A stretch of DNA of 64,000 nucleotides from NCBI GenBank assembly GCA_016700155.1, contig CP065001.1, positions 2,666,001-2,730,000 of the forward strand, given 5' to 3'. Position numbers and translations under genes: made by a program. Source of the DNA: Ignavibacteriales bacterium (GTDB lineage: Bacteria; Bacteroidota; Ignavibacteria; Ignavibacteriales; Ignavibacteriaceae). Of this stretch, positions 36,829 to 44,860 are shown piece by piece. The notes under the pieces are model-generated. The model searched no databases, was not told the DNA's origin, and saw only the letters and a program-made list of their open reading frames with translations. Position 1 is the first letter of the stretch. Each line of letters opens with the position of its first letter.

Positions 36829-37749
36829 TTAGTTTAAAGTACCGAGTAAATACAGGACCGCCATCCTTACAGCGACCCCGTTTGTAACTTGTTTTAAAAT
36901 TATCTGGTTCATTCCGTCAGCAACTTCCGATGATATTTCAACACCGCGGTTAATTGGTCCGGGATGAAGCAGCAAAATATCTTTGCCGTTCTTATCAAGC
37001 CGCTGCTGGGTAATACCAAAATATTTTGTGTATTCCCTTATTGATGGAAAATATTCTCTCGCTTTTCGTTCAAGCTGGATGCGGAGAACATTCAACACAT
37101 CATTCTCCTGTATCGCTTCATCGATGTTGTGGATAACATCCACACCGAGTTCTTCCATATATCTCGGTATCATTGTCGAAGGTCCGCACACGGAAACTTT
37201 TGCACCCATAGTTTTCAACCCGAAAATATTTGAAAGAGCAACACGGCTGTGCGCAACATCACCGACTATACAGACTTTAAGTCCGGCAAGCTTGCCTAGT
37301 TTTTCTCTTATCGAATACATATCAAGTAAAGCCTGAGTTGGGTGTTCGTGAATTCCGTCTCCCGCGTTGATTATGTTTGAATCACAGATCTTTGTAAGGA
37401 ATAGCGGAGTACCTGCAGCGGCGTGTCTAACAACCACCATATCGACTTTCATCGCTTCGATATTTTTCATTGTATCTTTCAGTGTTTCACCTTTGCTTAC
37501 ACTGCTTGTCGAAACGCTGAAGTTTACCGCGTCGGCTGATAATCTTTTTTCAGCGAGTTCGAAAGAGATCCTTGTTCTTGTAGAGTTTTCATAAAACAGG
37601 TTCACTACAGTTTTTCCCTGCAATGTCGGAACTCTTTTAATAGGTCTTTCAAGAACTTCCCTGAACGTTGTTGCTGTATCAAGTATTAACTGGATATCTT
37701 CTTTAGGTACACCCTGCAACCCTAACAAATGCCTGCTGGATAACGACAT
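36829..37749 (-). CDS. pyrB: Aspartate carbamoyltransferase catalytic subunit
   Basis: A 306-residue enzyme that joins carbamoyl phosphate and aspartate. The carbamoyl-phosphate motif is YENSTRTRISFELAEKRL; other signatures are HPTQALLDMYSI, VGDVAHSRVALS and LLHPGPINRGVEI, the last binding aspartate. No regulatory subunit gene (pyrI) is nearby, as expected for a Bacillus-type enzyme controlled by PyrR. It starts 11 bp after pyrR. Confidence 0.97.
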   Translation of the reverse strand: MSLSSRHLLGLQGVPKEDIQLILDTATTFREVLERPIKRVPTLQGKTVVNLFYENSTRTRISFELAEKRLSADAVNFSVSTSSVSKGETLKDTMKNIEAMKVDMVVVRHAAAGTPLFLTKICDSNIINAGDGIHEHPTQALLDMYSIREKLGKLAGLKVCIVGDVAHSRVALSNIFGLKTMGAKVSVCGPSTMIPRYMEELGVDVIHNIDEAIQENDVLNVLRIQLERKAREYFPSIREYTKYFGITQQRLDKNGKDILLLHPGPINRGVEISSEVADGMNQIILKQVTNGVAVRMAVLYLLGTLN

Positions 37750-37760
37750 ATTCTCCTTAA

Positions 37761-38306
37761 CTAATTTTGTTTTGCTTCAACAAGGTAGATCGCGTCTTCG
37801 CCGTCAACCTCGTTCATTTTAACTTTAATTTCTTCATTGGTTGAAGTAGGAATATTTTTTCCTACATAGTCTGCTCTTATAGGAAGTTCGCGGTGACCCC
37901 TGTCAACAAGTATAAAAAGCTGTATTGATGAAGGTCTTCCCATATCCATTATTGCGTTAAGCGCGGAACGGACTGTTCTTCCTGTGTAAAGTACATCATC
38001 GATAAGGATAATATCTTTTTCGTTGATGTCGAATGTTATGTCTGATACCGAAACTTCCGGCTGTTTTAATCTTGTCCGGAAATCATCACGGTAAAGTGTT
38101 ATGTCAAGAACGCCGAGCGGCAGTTCTATCTTTTCAATCTCTTTTATTTTTTCGAAGATGCGCCTTGCAAGGAACTCGCCGCGTGTTCTCATTCCCATAA
38201 GCACAAGATTTTTTGAACCTTTATTCTTTTCAAGTATCTCGTGGGCTATTCTTGTGATGATTCTTTGCAGACCGGCTTCGTCGATTACTTTTGATTTTAT
38301 GCTCAT
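37761..38306 (-). CDS. pyrR: Bifunctional pyr operon regulator / uracil phosphoribosyltransferase PyrR
   Basis: A 181-residue PyrR. Family features are IAHEILEKNKGSKNLVLMGMRTRGEFLARRI, LDITLYRDD, the PRPP-binding loop IILIDDVLYTGRTVRSAL, LVDRGHRELPIRADYVGKNIPT and a terminal VDGEDAIYLVE. PyrR binds a short hairpin in pyr mRNA when UMP is abundant and so lowers operon expression; it also has weak UPRT activity. The upstream leader contains a matching hairpin. It heads the pyrR-pyrB-pyrC operon on the minus strand. Confidence 0.97.
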   Translation of the reverse strand: MSIKSKVIDEAGLQRIITRIAHEILEKNKGSKNLVLMGMRTRGEFLARRIFEKIKEIEKIELPLGVLDITLYRDDFRTRLKQPEVSVSDITFDINEKDIILIDDVLYTGRTVRSALNAIMDMGRPSSIQLFILVDRGHRELPIRADYVGKNIPTSTNEEIKVKMNEVDGEDAIYLVEAKQN

Positions 38307-38317
38307 ATATAAAAAAT

Positions 38318-38342
38318 CCTCCTTGGAATAGTTCCGTGGAGG
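38318..38342 (-). terminator. Attenuator-like hairpin covering the pyrR ribosome binding site
   Basis: On the minus strand the leader reads CCTCC-ac-GGAA-cta-TTCC-aa-GGAGG, followed by A and six T. Both halves pair (5 bp plus 4 bp around a small internal loop), so the structure looks like an intrinsic terminator. The 3' arm GGAGG is also the only Shine-Dalgarno sequence for the pyrR ATG at 38306. Folding could therefore block either transcription or translation. Confidence 0.6.
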
Positions 38343-38375
38343 TTCCTTTTCTGTTTGTTATTTTTTTTCATCCTT

Positions 38376-38395
38376 ATCGATCTCTCCGGATTGAT
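38376..38395 (-). promoter_or_regulatory. Candidate PyrR-binding hairpin in pyrR leader
   Basis: Minus-strand sequence ATCAATC-CGGAGA-GATCGAT. The hexaloop CGGAGA fits the CNGNGA loop of the known PyrR-binding consensus ARUCCNGNGAGGYU, and AATCCGGAGAGATC agrees at 12 of 14 positions. The two departures keep or nearly keep stem pairing (U-A instead of U-G, one A-C mismatch bulge). It lies about 73 bases before the pyrR start. Consensus from memory; binding is inferred. Confidence 0.6.
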
Positions 38396-38471
38396 TTAAA
38401 GGTTATCAAATTTTTACTGATGAAACTTAGAAGAAAAGTTGTTTAAAGTAAAGACAGGGGGTGAGAGTTTT

Positions 38472-38496
38472 ACCACAGAGACACGGAGACACAGAG
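38472..38496. repeat. Dispersed ACACAGAGA-type repeat fragment
   Basis: An ACCACAGAGACACGGAGACACAGAG tract with internal 10-12 base repetition, followed at 38561 by ACCCGAAGACGCAGGGAA. Similar tracts are widely scattered in genomes of environmental bacteria. It occupies the space between the pyrR leader and the HEPN-like gene; no gene is seen in it. Confidence 0.5.
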
Positions 38497-38611
38497 AAGT
38501 TTTTGCCGTAGATTGTTATTGATGTGCTTTAGGGTTTGAGTAAGGAAATCATTTTTAACCCGAAGACGCAGGGAATTTGTTTTCTGGGATATCTTTGACT
38601 AATTGCAGAAG

Positions 38612-39280
38612 TTATGTTTTATACGGTAAAATACTCAAATAATCTGGTTTAATGTTCAAATATTTTTCATATAACTTATACAGATCTGATTCTACTAAGA
38701 GAGTAGTTAGATCATTTACATTTCTCGATTGTTCGAAAGAAGCAAGTAAAGTTTGCGATTGACCTCTTGAATAATTGCAGAGATCTTTGAAATAATAATT
38801 TAAAAAGACCACGGAATTATTAAGTATTTTAACCGCTAACTCCTCATTCCATATTCTAATATCAAATGGAATTTCATTCTTATCATTTCCAAATTGAGCA
38901 AGAAGTGCCCCATTCTCAAAAATACCTCGTTCAACCTTTGGGTGTGCATAATTATTTCTAATTCTTATGAGATTTTTAAGAATGCTGTATTCGTTTCGAG
39001 ATTTATCGATCAAATTTTTTTTTATAGAATACAGATAAAAATTATACTTACCGATGACATCCATTCTTTCAACTTCATTATAAACTTCTAAAGGTAGATT
39101 TAATGAACTAATACAAATATTTGCAGCACACTCAATACTTAATATTGTTGAAACTATTGACGCTCTAATTAATGATCCTTTTACAAATTGTGTTGCTTCA
39201 GAAGCAGTTTCAATGAGTTTAATTGAATCCCAAAAAAGTGTTAAGTATTTTTTATTTAATGCTGTATCTGAATTTTCCAT
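38612..39280 (-). CDS. HEPN-like helical protein of unknown function
   Basis: A 222-residue, probably all-helical cytosolic protein. Residues 106-116 read RIRNNYAHPKV, containing R-x4-H (Arg108, His113), the catalytic pattern of HEPN RNases, here in the commoner N..AH context of HEPN/RiboL-PSP and abortive-infection-like proteins. An earlier helix has SIECAANICI, typical of the first HEPN helices. No nucleotidyltransferase (MNT) or other antitoxin gene is next to it. It could be a solitary HEPN or a non-catalytic helical relative. There is no clear ribosome binding site. The start MENSD is shared with the RDD gene upstream. Confidence 0.5.
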   Translation of the reverse strand: MENSDTALNKKYLTLFWDSIKLIETASEATQFVKGSLIRASIVSTILSIECAANICISSLNLPLEVYNEVERMDVIGKYNFYLYSIKKNLIDKSRNEYSILKNLIRIRNNYAHPKVERGIFENGALLAQFGNDKNEIPFDIRIWNEELAVKILNNSVVFLNYYFKDLCNYSRGQSQTLLASFEQSRNVNDLTTLLVESDLYKLYEKYLNIKPDYLSILPYKT

Positions 39281-39389
39281 TTTATTTCGTTTTTTTAATC
39301 ATAAAGTCGCAATTATTTTTATTTAAATGTTCACCAGCACCTAACTTTTGCTATTTGATTTATTGTTTAAGATTATTGCACTGAATTAT

Positions 39390-39447
39390 TAAAGGAACTC
39401 TGCTTATTGAATCGCTCGAACTATTTTTTTTCTATTTACAGTATTGC
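39390..39447. repeat. Intergenic repeat copy A
   Basis: About 58 bases that align with 40117-40174: both read TAAAG-GAACTCT..., then AACTATTTTTTT-TCT-TTTAC-GTATTG-C. It lies between the HEPN-like gene and the frameshifted RDD gene. Confidence 0.5.
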
Positions 39448-39489
39448 CTTCACATAAATTGAATAAAAACTTTGAATAAACAATTAACC

Positions 39490-40037
39490 TCAGGCTTTGG
39501 CCCTCTCTACTTCCCTTACAGTTAATAAGTAACCAAGAACATCTAAATAAACATACTTAATTACTCCATATTCAATGGGCACTGCATCACTTTTCAAGAC
39601 ATAGGTGCCAGCAATTTTATCTCTAAGAGTTTGCTTTGTAGATTCACCGGTTAACCAAATCATGTCTAAAATTAATTCCAGCGGACCAATGACTAACAGA
39701 GCGAAACGTAGTATCATTTTTAAAATGACGGTCGACTGCCATCTAAACCAACGACTTTTACTTTTAGAATAATATAAGCGAGAGTACCGGTGCCGGAAGC
39801 TTTAAGAATTGTAAGATATATAAAGACAACAACGAAACCTGTTATTATTAAATAATTATCAGGTAATTGGAACATCTCAAAAAGTAATAAAATAATTACG
39901 CCAAATATTAGAAGAGCCAGGCAATCAATTATAATAATTAGTATTCTTTTCCAAAGACCGATATGATCGTCTTTAGAATAAATTACCCCCATATTTGAGT
40001 TTTTAAGTGACCCAGTTTTATTATCAGAGTTTTCCAT
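39490..40037 (-). pseudogene. RDD family membrane protein, frameshifted
   Basis: Two adjacent minus-strand frames make one RDD-like protein. The first (40037 to stop at 39720) has a polar N-terminus, the RDD-type helix WKRILIIIIDCLALLIF and ends GLDGSRPSF. The second (39717-39490) begins MILRFALLVIGPLELILD and contains QTLRDKIAGTYVLKS, the typical RDD ending. The junction TCATTTTAAAAATGATA would read through as PSF-L-K-MILRF after a one-base shift, which restores the usual DG(K/S)RPS..ILR pattern. Either a real disabling mutation, an assembly error in the T4A5 run, or a slippage site. The start at ATG 40037 is supported by AGGGGA upstream. RDD protein function is generally unknown. Confidence 0.65.
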
Positions 40038-40116
40038 TTTATAGTCCCCTATCAACTAGTGCTAAGCCATAATACTGTGTTTAGATTAATTAAAAAATTC
40101 TATGTATTTAATTTTC

Positions 40117-40174
40117 TAAAGAACTCTATTCAAATAATCTGTCAAAACTATTTTTTTCTTTTTACGGTATTGAC
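40117..40174. repeat. Intergenic repeat copy B
   Basis: Second copy of the element at 39390-39447, between the RDD gene and the unknown exported protein. It is followed by a small palindrome TCCGCCTTTGGCGAA (40176-40193) and by a GTTAGAC heptamer (40211). Confidence 0.5.
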
Positions 40175-40223
40175 TGTCCGCCTTTGGCGAAACTCTTTGC
40201 TTATTAAAGAAGTTAGACGATTT

Positions 40224-40985
40224 TTAGTTATTACTTTTTATATCCGATATTATTATAACTTCCCTAAAACTTTCTTCATCAACTTCTTTGCATACTTCAT
40301 ATCTATAACCAAATCGCATTCCAGAAGGCACGGCTAAATCTCGAATAAATTCTTCACCAAAAGTTTGTGATAAATACTCACTTGCTGGATATTCAGAAAT
40401 TTTACATAAACCCAGGAAATGAATATAACAGGTTTCTGTTAATGCTATTAACCGATTATCTTTGATAGCCCATAAACCATATAAATCGTTTACTGCAAAA
40501 ATGAACACATCAGGATTATCTTCTACATAATCAAGTAAATGTTCTGCCACATAATCATTGCCACCATGATTTGAAGGTAGATATGAGAAACCAAGACTAT
40601 CGCTTATTCTTTTAATTTCATTTTCTGGATAGGTAACAACTATCCTACCAACTTTTCTTTCAAATTCATTATATAGTAGAACTGATTGGAAATTGAAATC
40701 ATTTTTGAAATTAATTAAATACTCAAAACTATCCCCACATTTGTATTCCTTGGCATTATCATTTAACCAAAACACAGGAATTGATAATAGTTTTAACTCA
40801 TCAATTTTATATTTTTCACGACTAAAAGGGTATTCAAAGAACATCTCCTTCTTTTCATACTTTTCTTGTAATTCCTTTTTAGCAACTTTATTATACTCAT
40901 TCATATTTAATGAGAAATACAAAGTATCTGGTTGAGAATAAAGATTAACATCCAGAATTATAAAAAATGCAAGAATTATTTTCAT
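40224..40985 (-). CDS. Exported protein of unknown function
   Basis: A 253-residue protein starting with a short signal peptide (KIILAFFIILDVNLYS). The mature part is mixed alpha/beta, rich in Glu, Asp and Tyr, with segments such as VRIVVTYPENEIKR and FGYRYEVCKEVDEE. I do not recognise a family. It is on the minus strand in the repeat-bearing patch, separated from its neighbours by long non-coding gaps, which suggests an independently transcribed accessory gene. Confidence 0.5.
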   Translation of the reverse strand: MKIILAFFIILDVNLYSQPDTLYFSLNMNEYNKVAKKELQEKYEKKEMFFEYPFSREKYKIDELKLLSIPVFWLNDNAKEYKCGDSFEYLINFKNDFNFQSVLLYNEFERKVGRIVVTYPENEIKRISDSLGFSYLPSNHGGNDYVAEHLLDYVEDNPDVFIFAVNDLYGLWAIKDNRLIALTETCYIHFLGLCKISEYPASEYLSQTFGEEFIRDLAVPSGMRFGYRYEVCKEVDEESFREVIIISDIKSNN

Positions 40986-41605
40986 TTTAGTTTTTTATTG
41001 AAACGCTTAACTATTCCTGAGTCCGAATTGATTCTCAATCCGGTCGTTATTCACGAATTATTTTCTGAACTATAAACTCTTAACTATTTTTTTCTCCCGA
41101 TCCGCTTTCCACATACAAGCCAAACCTGTACAACTGCCTCAAAGCACTGCCCCGGGATTTCTGGATAAACTAACTGGGGGCGACATAAATGCAATAGCAA
41201 CTTAAAGCAACCCGGAACAAAGGGCAAATGGAAAATGGGAAATGGATGATGTAAGATGTATGAGGGTTGAGGAAAGGAAAGTTTTAGGCAAGAGAGAAGT
41301 GGGCGATGAGCAGTAGGCAATAGGCAGTAGGCAAATCTTTTTGAAAGTGATAACAATTTTATTTTAAATGTCTTATCAGTTGAAATCATAATCATCATAA
41401 AGCCCGGATGTTGGAGTGCTGATCAGTGTACTATAAGGCATAGGAGAAGGCAAAGGCGGAGGAGGTGTTTGAATGTATGGCTGATTGATTGAATGGACTC
41501 CGTCCAGTTCTTCACCAAATTAATTTCTTATTGAGTCATATTATCTTATTGTGTAACTTGAAACAGTTTTTTAAATCACACCATCAATCAACCCGGAGGA
41601 ATCAG
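40986..41605. other. 620-bp non-coding stretch with decayed low-complexity repeats
   Basis: Upstream of the exported-protein gene there is a GTTAAGC-like heptamer on the minus strand and another AACTATTTTTTTCT tract (41079-41093). Around 41225-41260 is a purine-rich AATGGAAAATGGGAAATGGA run, and at 41308-41335 the tandem unit CAGTAGGCAATAGG/CAGTAGGCAA. An open frame of ~100 codons on the minus strand here is judged non-coding (it reads as repeat translation). No promoter or RNA gene was recognised. Confidence 0.5.
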
Positions 41606-43624
41606 ATGTTTAGATTTACTCTTTTGATCTTTTTCACTTTTGCGTTTTGCGCTCAGGTGTTCTCACAGGCAGATATAACCACACGACTCTATGATAAAAT
41701 GCTGGACAGCAATCCAAATGACTACATCAAAACACTTGTTATGTTAAAAGACCAGGTGGATCTTGAACGATTGGACAAACAATTGTATGAAGAAAAGATA
41801 CTGCCGGCGGAACGATCCCAGATTGTTATCCGCGCTTTGATGGATAAAGCTGAGAAAACACAATCACAATTAATTGAATACTTCACACAGAAAAGTAATG
41901 AAGGAAAAGTATTTTCTTTCAGATCATTCTGGATAGCTAATATGTTTGCCATCGAAGCAAAACGTGAAGTGATCAGTGAACTCTCAGCAAATGCCGATGT
42001 AGAACTGCTCGACCTTGATGATGAACTTGACTGGGACAGACCGATAAATGTTTCGCCTTCACCAATTGAAAACTCACTCGCATCAGAGCCGGGTTTAAAT
42101 ATTATCAAAGCAAATCAACTGTGGGCTTTGGGTTATACTGGTGCGGGAAGACTTGTAATGCACATTGATACAGGTGTAAATGTTAATCACGCAGCGTTAG
42201 GTCCAAAGTGGCGCGGCAACAACGGCGCGCAATGGTATCATGCATGGTTCGATCCTATTTCTCCGGCAAGCTCGCTTCCTTTTGACTGCGGTTCACACGG
42301 CACACATACAATGGGTATAATGTGCGGTATGGTTCCGGGTGATACTGTCGGTGTTGCGCCTGATGCTCAATGGATATCTGCAGGAATTACGGATTGCCCC
42401 GGAGCGAATTATCCTTCAATGAACATTGCTGCTTTTCAGTGGGCGATGAATCCGGACAGTAACATTGCTACTACAAATGATATTCCTGATGCGATCAGTT
42501 GTTCGTGGCAGGATCCGAATTCCAACCCGCAATGCACAAGTATTTACGTCCAGACGATGAACGCACTTGAGACTGCGGGAATTGGTGTTGTATTCTCAGC
42601 GGGAAATTCCGGTCCGGGTGCTTCAACTATTACTCCTCCAAAAAATATTAATACTGATGAAGTTACGATAATGTGCGTCGGCAACATTGACGGCGCTTTG
42701 TACCTTGCAGGAAATACAAACCCGATCAGGTCAACATCAAGCCGCGGACCTTCAACTTGCGGCGGTATTGGTTCACTGCTAATAAAACCTGAAGTTGTCG
42801 CACCGGGAACAAATGTCCGCTCAACAATACCTACCGGTTACGGAAATATGACCGGTACATCAATGGCTTCCCCTCATGTAGGCGGAGCTATTGCTTTGTT
42901 AAAGCAGGTCGCACCGAATTTAACCGGCCACCAGATAAAGATGGCTTTGTACAACACCGCGATCGATCTTGGTACCATTGGTGAAGATAATACATACGGT
43001 AACGGGTTGATTGATGTATATGCCGCTTACCAGGTTATCCTGAGTCAGATACCTGTTGAGTTGAGTTCGTTCTCAGCAAATGTAGTCCGGGATGAAGTTC
43101 ATCTTAACTGGTCAACTGCAAGCGAAACAAATAACTCCGGGTTTATGATCCAGAAAAAATTAAAATCTGAAAATGAATGGAGTGACAGAATATTTATAAA
43201 TGGCGCAGGCACAACAACAGAGCAGATCGATTATTCTTTTATCGATGAAGAAAAAAATCCCGGGGTTTACCAGTACCGATTAAAACAATTTGATTATGAC
43301 GGAACAGTTGAGTTGAGTGATCTGGTTGAAGTTGAAGTGTTTTCACCGACTAAATATTCTTTGCTGCAGAACTATCCAAACCCGTTTAACCCCACTACAG
43401 TAATTGAATTTTCATTGCCTGAAAAAGCACACGTAACTCTGAACATATACAATGCGCTTGGTGAGTTTGTAAGAACATTAGCAAATGATGAGGCTGAATC
43501 CGGGTATTACCGTGCTTACTTTAATGCTATTGATCTGCCGTCGGGATTATATGTTTACCAGATAACAGCAGTCGGTGAAGCATCAACCTTTACGGACAGT
43601 AAGAAGATGATGCTTGTTAAGTAA
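41606..43624 (+). CDS. Secreted subtilisin-like serine protease (S8) with T9SS sorting domain
   Basis: A 672-residue exported protease. ATG 41606 follows GGAGGA and starts a signal peptide (FRFTLLIFFTFAFCAQVFS); the open frame further upstream is not used. Residues ~25-150 look like an inhibitor/propeptide. The catalytic triad is Asp188 (HIDTGVNVNH), His231 (GSHGTHTMG) and Ser419 (GTSMASPHVGG), with the oxyanion Asn in FSAGNSGPG. A linker domain starting PVELSSFSANVV leads to a C-terminal type A sorting domain (last ~85 residues: LLQNYPNPFNPTTVIEFSLP ... YQI ... KKMMLVK). It should be exported by Sec, then across the outer membrane by T9SS. It is convergent with the M29 gene. Confidence 0.95.
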   Translation: MFRFTLLIFFTFAFCAQVFSQADITTRLYDKMLDSNPNDYIKTLVMLKDQVDLERLDKQLYEEKILPAERSQIVIRALMDKAEKTQSQLIEYFTQKSNEGKVFSFRSFWIANMFAIEAKREVISELSANADVELLDLDDELDWDRPINVSPSPIENSLASEPGLNIIKANQLWALGYTGAGRLVMHIDTGVNVNHAALGPKWRGNNGAQWYHAWFDPISPASSLPFDCGSHGTHTMGIMCGMVPGDTVGVAPDAQWISAGITDCPGANYPSMNIAAFQWAMNPDSNIATTNDIPDAISCSWQDPNSNPQCTSIYVQTMNALETAGIGVVFSAGNSGPGASTITPPKNINTDEVTIMCVGNIDGALYLAGNTNPIRSTSSRGPSTCGGIGSLLIKPEVVAPGTNVRSTIPTGYGNMTGTSMASPHVGGAIALLKQVAPNLTGHQIKMALYNTAIDLGTIGEDNTYGNGLIDVYAAYQVILSQIPVELSSFSANVVRDEVHLNWSTASETNNSGFMIQKKLKSENEWSDRIFINGAGTTTEQIDYSFIDEEKNPGVYQYRLKQFDYDGTVELSDLVEVEVFSPTKYSLLQNYPNPFNPTTVIEFSLPEKAHVTLNIYNALGEFVRTLANDEAESGYYRAYFNAIDLPSGLYVYQITAVGEASTFTDSKKMMLVK

Positions 43625-43664
43625 TGTACAATGTATAATCCTCCAAAGCAGGTTGTTGCACGAC

Positions 43665-43746
43665 TGTCATTTCGATGGCGCAGCCGAGAAATCTCAGACC
43701 TTAGAATGATTGAGATTTCTCAGTCGAGGACTCCTTCGAAATGACA
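43665..43746. repeat. Nested inverted repeat (TGTCATTTCGA ... TCGAAATGACA)
   Basis: Outer arms TGTCATTTCGA (43665-43675) and TCGAAATGACA (43736-43746), inner arms GAGAAATCTCA (43686-43696) and TGAGATTTCTC (43711-43721). No coding potential. The sequence type (TCATTTCGA...GAGAAATCT) is a familiar dispersed non-coding repeat in Bacteroidota-group genomes. It may be a small non-autonomous element. Confidence 0.65.
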
Positions 43747-43766
43747 TTTTAGAAGTTATGCAACTG

Positions 43767-43784
43767 CCTGTAAAGGCGGACAGG
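43767..43784. repeat. Short palindrome CCTGTAAAGGCGGACAGG
   Basis: CCTGT...ACAGG arms around AAAGGCGG. The core AAAGGCGGACAG also occurs, reversed, at 40173-40184 (CTGTCCGCCTTT), so this is a repeated unit in the window. Confidence 0.45.
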
Positions 43785-43789
43785 TACAA

Positions 43790-43817
43790 AAAAGGCGATT
43801 CAATTGAATCGCCTTTT
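43790..43817. terminator. Bidirectional intrinsic terminator
   Basis: A perfect 12-bp inverted repeat, AAAAGGCGATTC / GAATCGCCTTTT, with a 4-base AATT loop. The A and T runs on each side allow termination in both directions, between the convergent subtilase and M29 aminopeptidase genes. Confidence 0.85.
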
Positions 43818-43865
43818 ATATTCCAACTATTGCGAACGGACTAAGCCATTCCCATCAATCAAATT

Positions 43866-44831
43866 TTATTTTACCAGCAGTACACCATCTTTCATCAATA
43901 ATTTTCCATCAAGATAGACAGTCGGTTTTTTAACTACACCGTCAAGATGAATCGGAACATTTACGCTGCCGCCCATTGATACATTATTGCCAACAGCTAT
44001 ATGAATCGTGCCCATAACTTTTTCATCTTCGAGTAAGATGCCGCTTAACTTTGCGCTGTCATTTGTGCCGATACCAAATTCAGCAATGTTGCGCGCTTCT
44101 TTTCCTACAGCATCGAGCTGTTGTTTAAGTTTTTTTGCAATTGTTCCGCCAGTGATTTTTGTAGCATAACCTTTTTCAACTTCAATCCTGATGTTGACAT
44201 TTTTGATAAGTCCTAATCCTGCCATTGAACCATCAACAACAAACACTCCATTTGATGTTCCTTCAACGGGAGCTAAGAATGTTTCACCAGTAGGAAGATT
44301 TCCGCTTTCACCTTTTGCATGAAATAATCCTTTGCTTGCGTAAGATTTTCTTCCTGCAATGCTGAATGAAATATCGGTTCCGGCAGGTGCAGTTACACGA
44401 ACGTGTTTTCCTTTTTCAAGAATACCTTTAAGTTTTACTGAGAGTTTTGAGATCTTATTATAGTCTGCATTCATCCCGCGAATCATCACATCTTTTGTGA
44501 TACCGGGAAAAGTTGCAACGCGTACACCCTTTGCTGAAGCGGCTCTCCGTGCGTTTGTGTGTGTAAGTGATTTTGCAGTCGGACAAAAAACCACATCGAA
44601 CTTTTGCATTAAGTCGGCAACTGCTTCAGGTGGTTCTTCTCCATTAATCTTTCCTGATTTCATTTCGACGAGAAGTGCTTTGTAACCAAGCCTTACAGCA
44701 TTGGAATAAAGTGAGTATCCGATTTCATGTTTAAGTTCATCTGTGATGACAAGGATTGATTCATTTTTCTTAACGCCCATACAATCTTTAATTGCAATGG
44801 TTGAGGCTGAATCTAATTTGGTAAGTTTCAT
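43866..44831 (-). CDS. M29-family aminopeptidase
   Basis: A 321-residue cytosolic metallo-aminopeptidase of the thermophilic M29 (AmpS) family. Metal-ligand regions in the C-terminal half are recognisable: NIAEFGIGTND (Glu), LEDEKVMGTIHIAVGNN (Glu, His) and VPIHLDGVVKKPTVYLDG (His, Asp). The N-terminal half has ILVITDELKHEIG and VFCPTAKSLTHT, as in family members. It removes N-terminal residues from peptides with broad specificity. An AGAGGGG ribosome binding site precedes the ATG. It is grouped with PepD, an MFSD1-like carrier and an OPT transporter, suggesting peptide assimilation. Confidence 0.9.
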   Translation of the reverse strand: MKLTKLDSASTIAIKDCMGVKKNESILVITDELKHEIGYSLYSNAVRLGYKALLVEMKSGKINGEEPPEAVADLMQKFDVVFCPTAKSLTHTNARRAASAKGVRVATFPGITKDVMIRGMNADYNKISKLSVKLKGILEKGKHVRVTAPAGTDISFSIAGRKSYASKGLFHAKGESGNLPTGETFLAPVEGTSNGVFVVDGSMAGLGLIKNVNIRIEVEKGYATKITGGTIAKKLKQQLDAVGKEARNIAEFGIGTNDSAKLSGILLEDEKVMGTIHIAVGNNVSMGGSVNVPIHLDGVVKKPTVYLDGKLLMKDGVLLVK

Positions 44832-44860
44832 AATTACCCCTCTGAGAATGGTTTAAGGTT

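Noticed and set aside
38612..41020. Integron gene-cassette array
   Set aside because: Single GTTRRRY-like heptamers occur, but no spacer contains both a matching RYYYAAC and GTTRRRY pair with an inner palindrome, and no integrase gene is present. Kept only as a cassette-like possibility in findings.
41084..41398. Minus-strand open frame of 104 codons
   Set aside because: It translates a low-complexity/tandem-repeat region (CAGTAGGCAATAGG units), has no ribosome binding site or recognisable domain, and its Pro/Leu/His pattern is typical of chance frames over such repeats.
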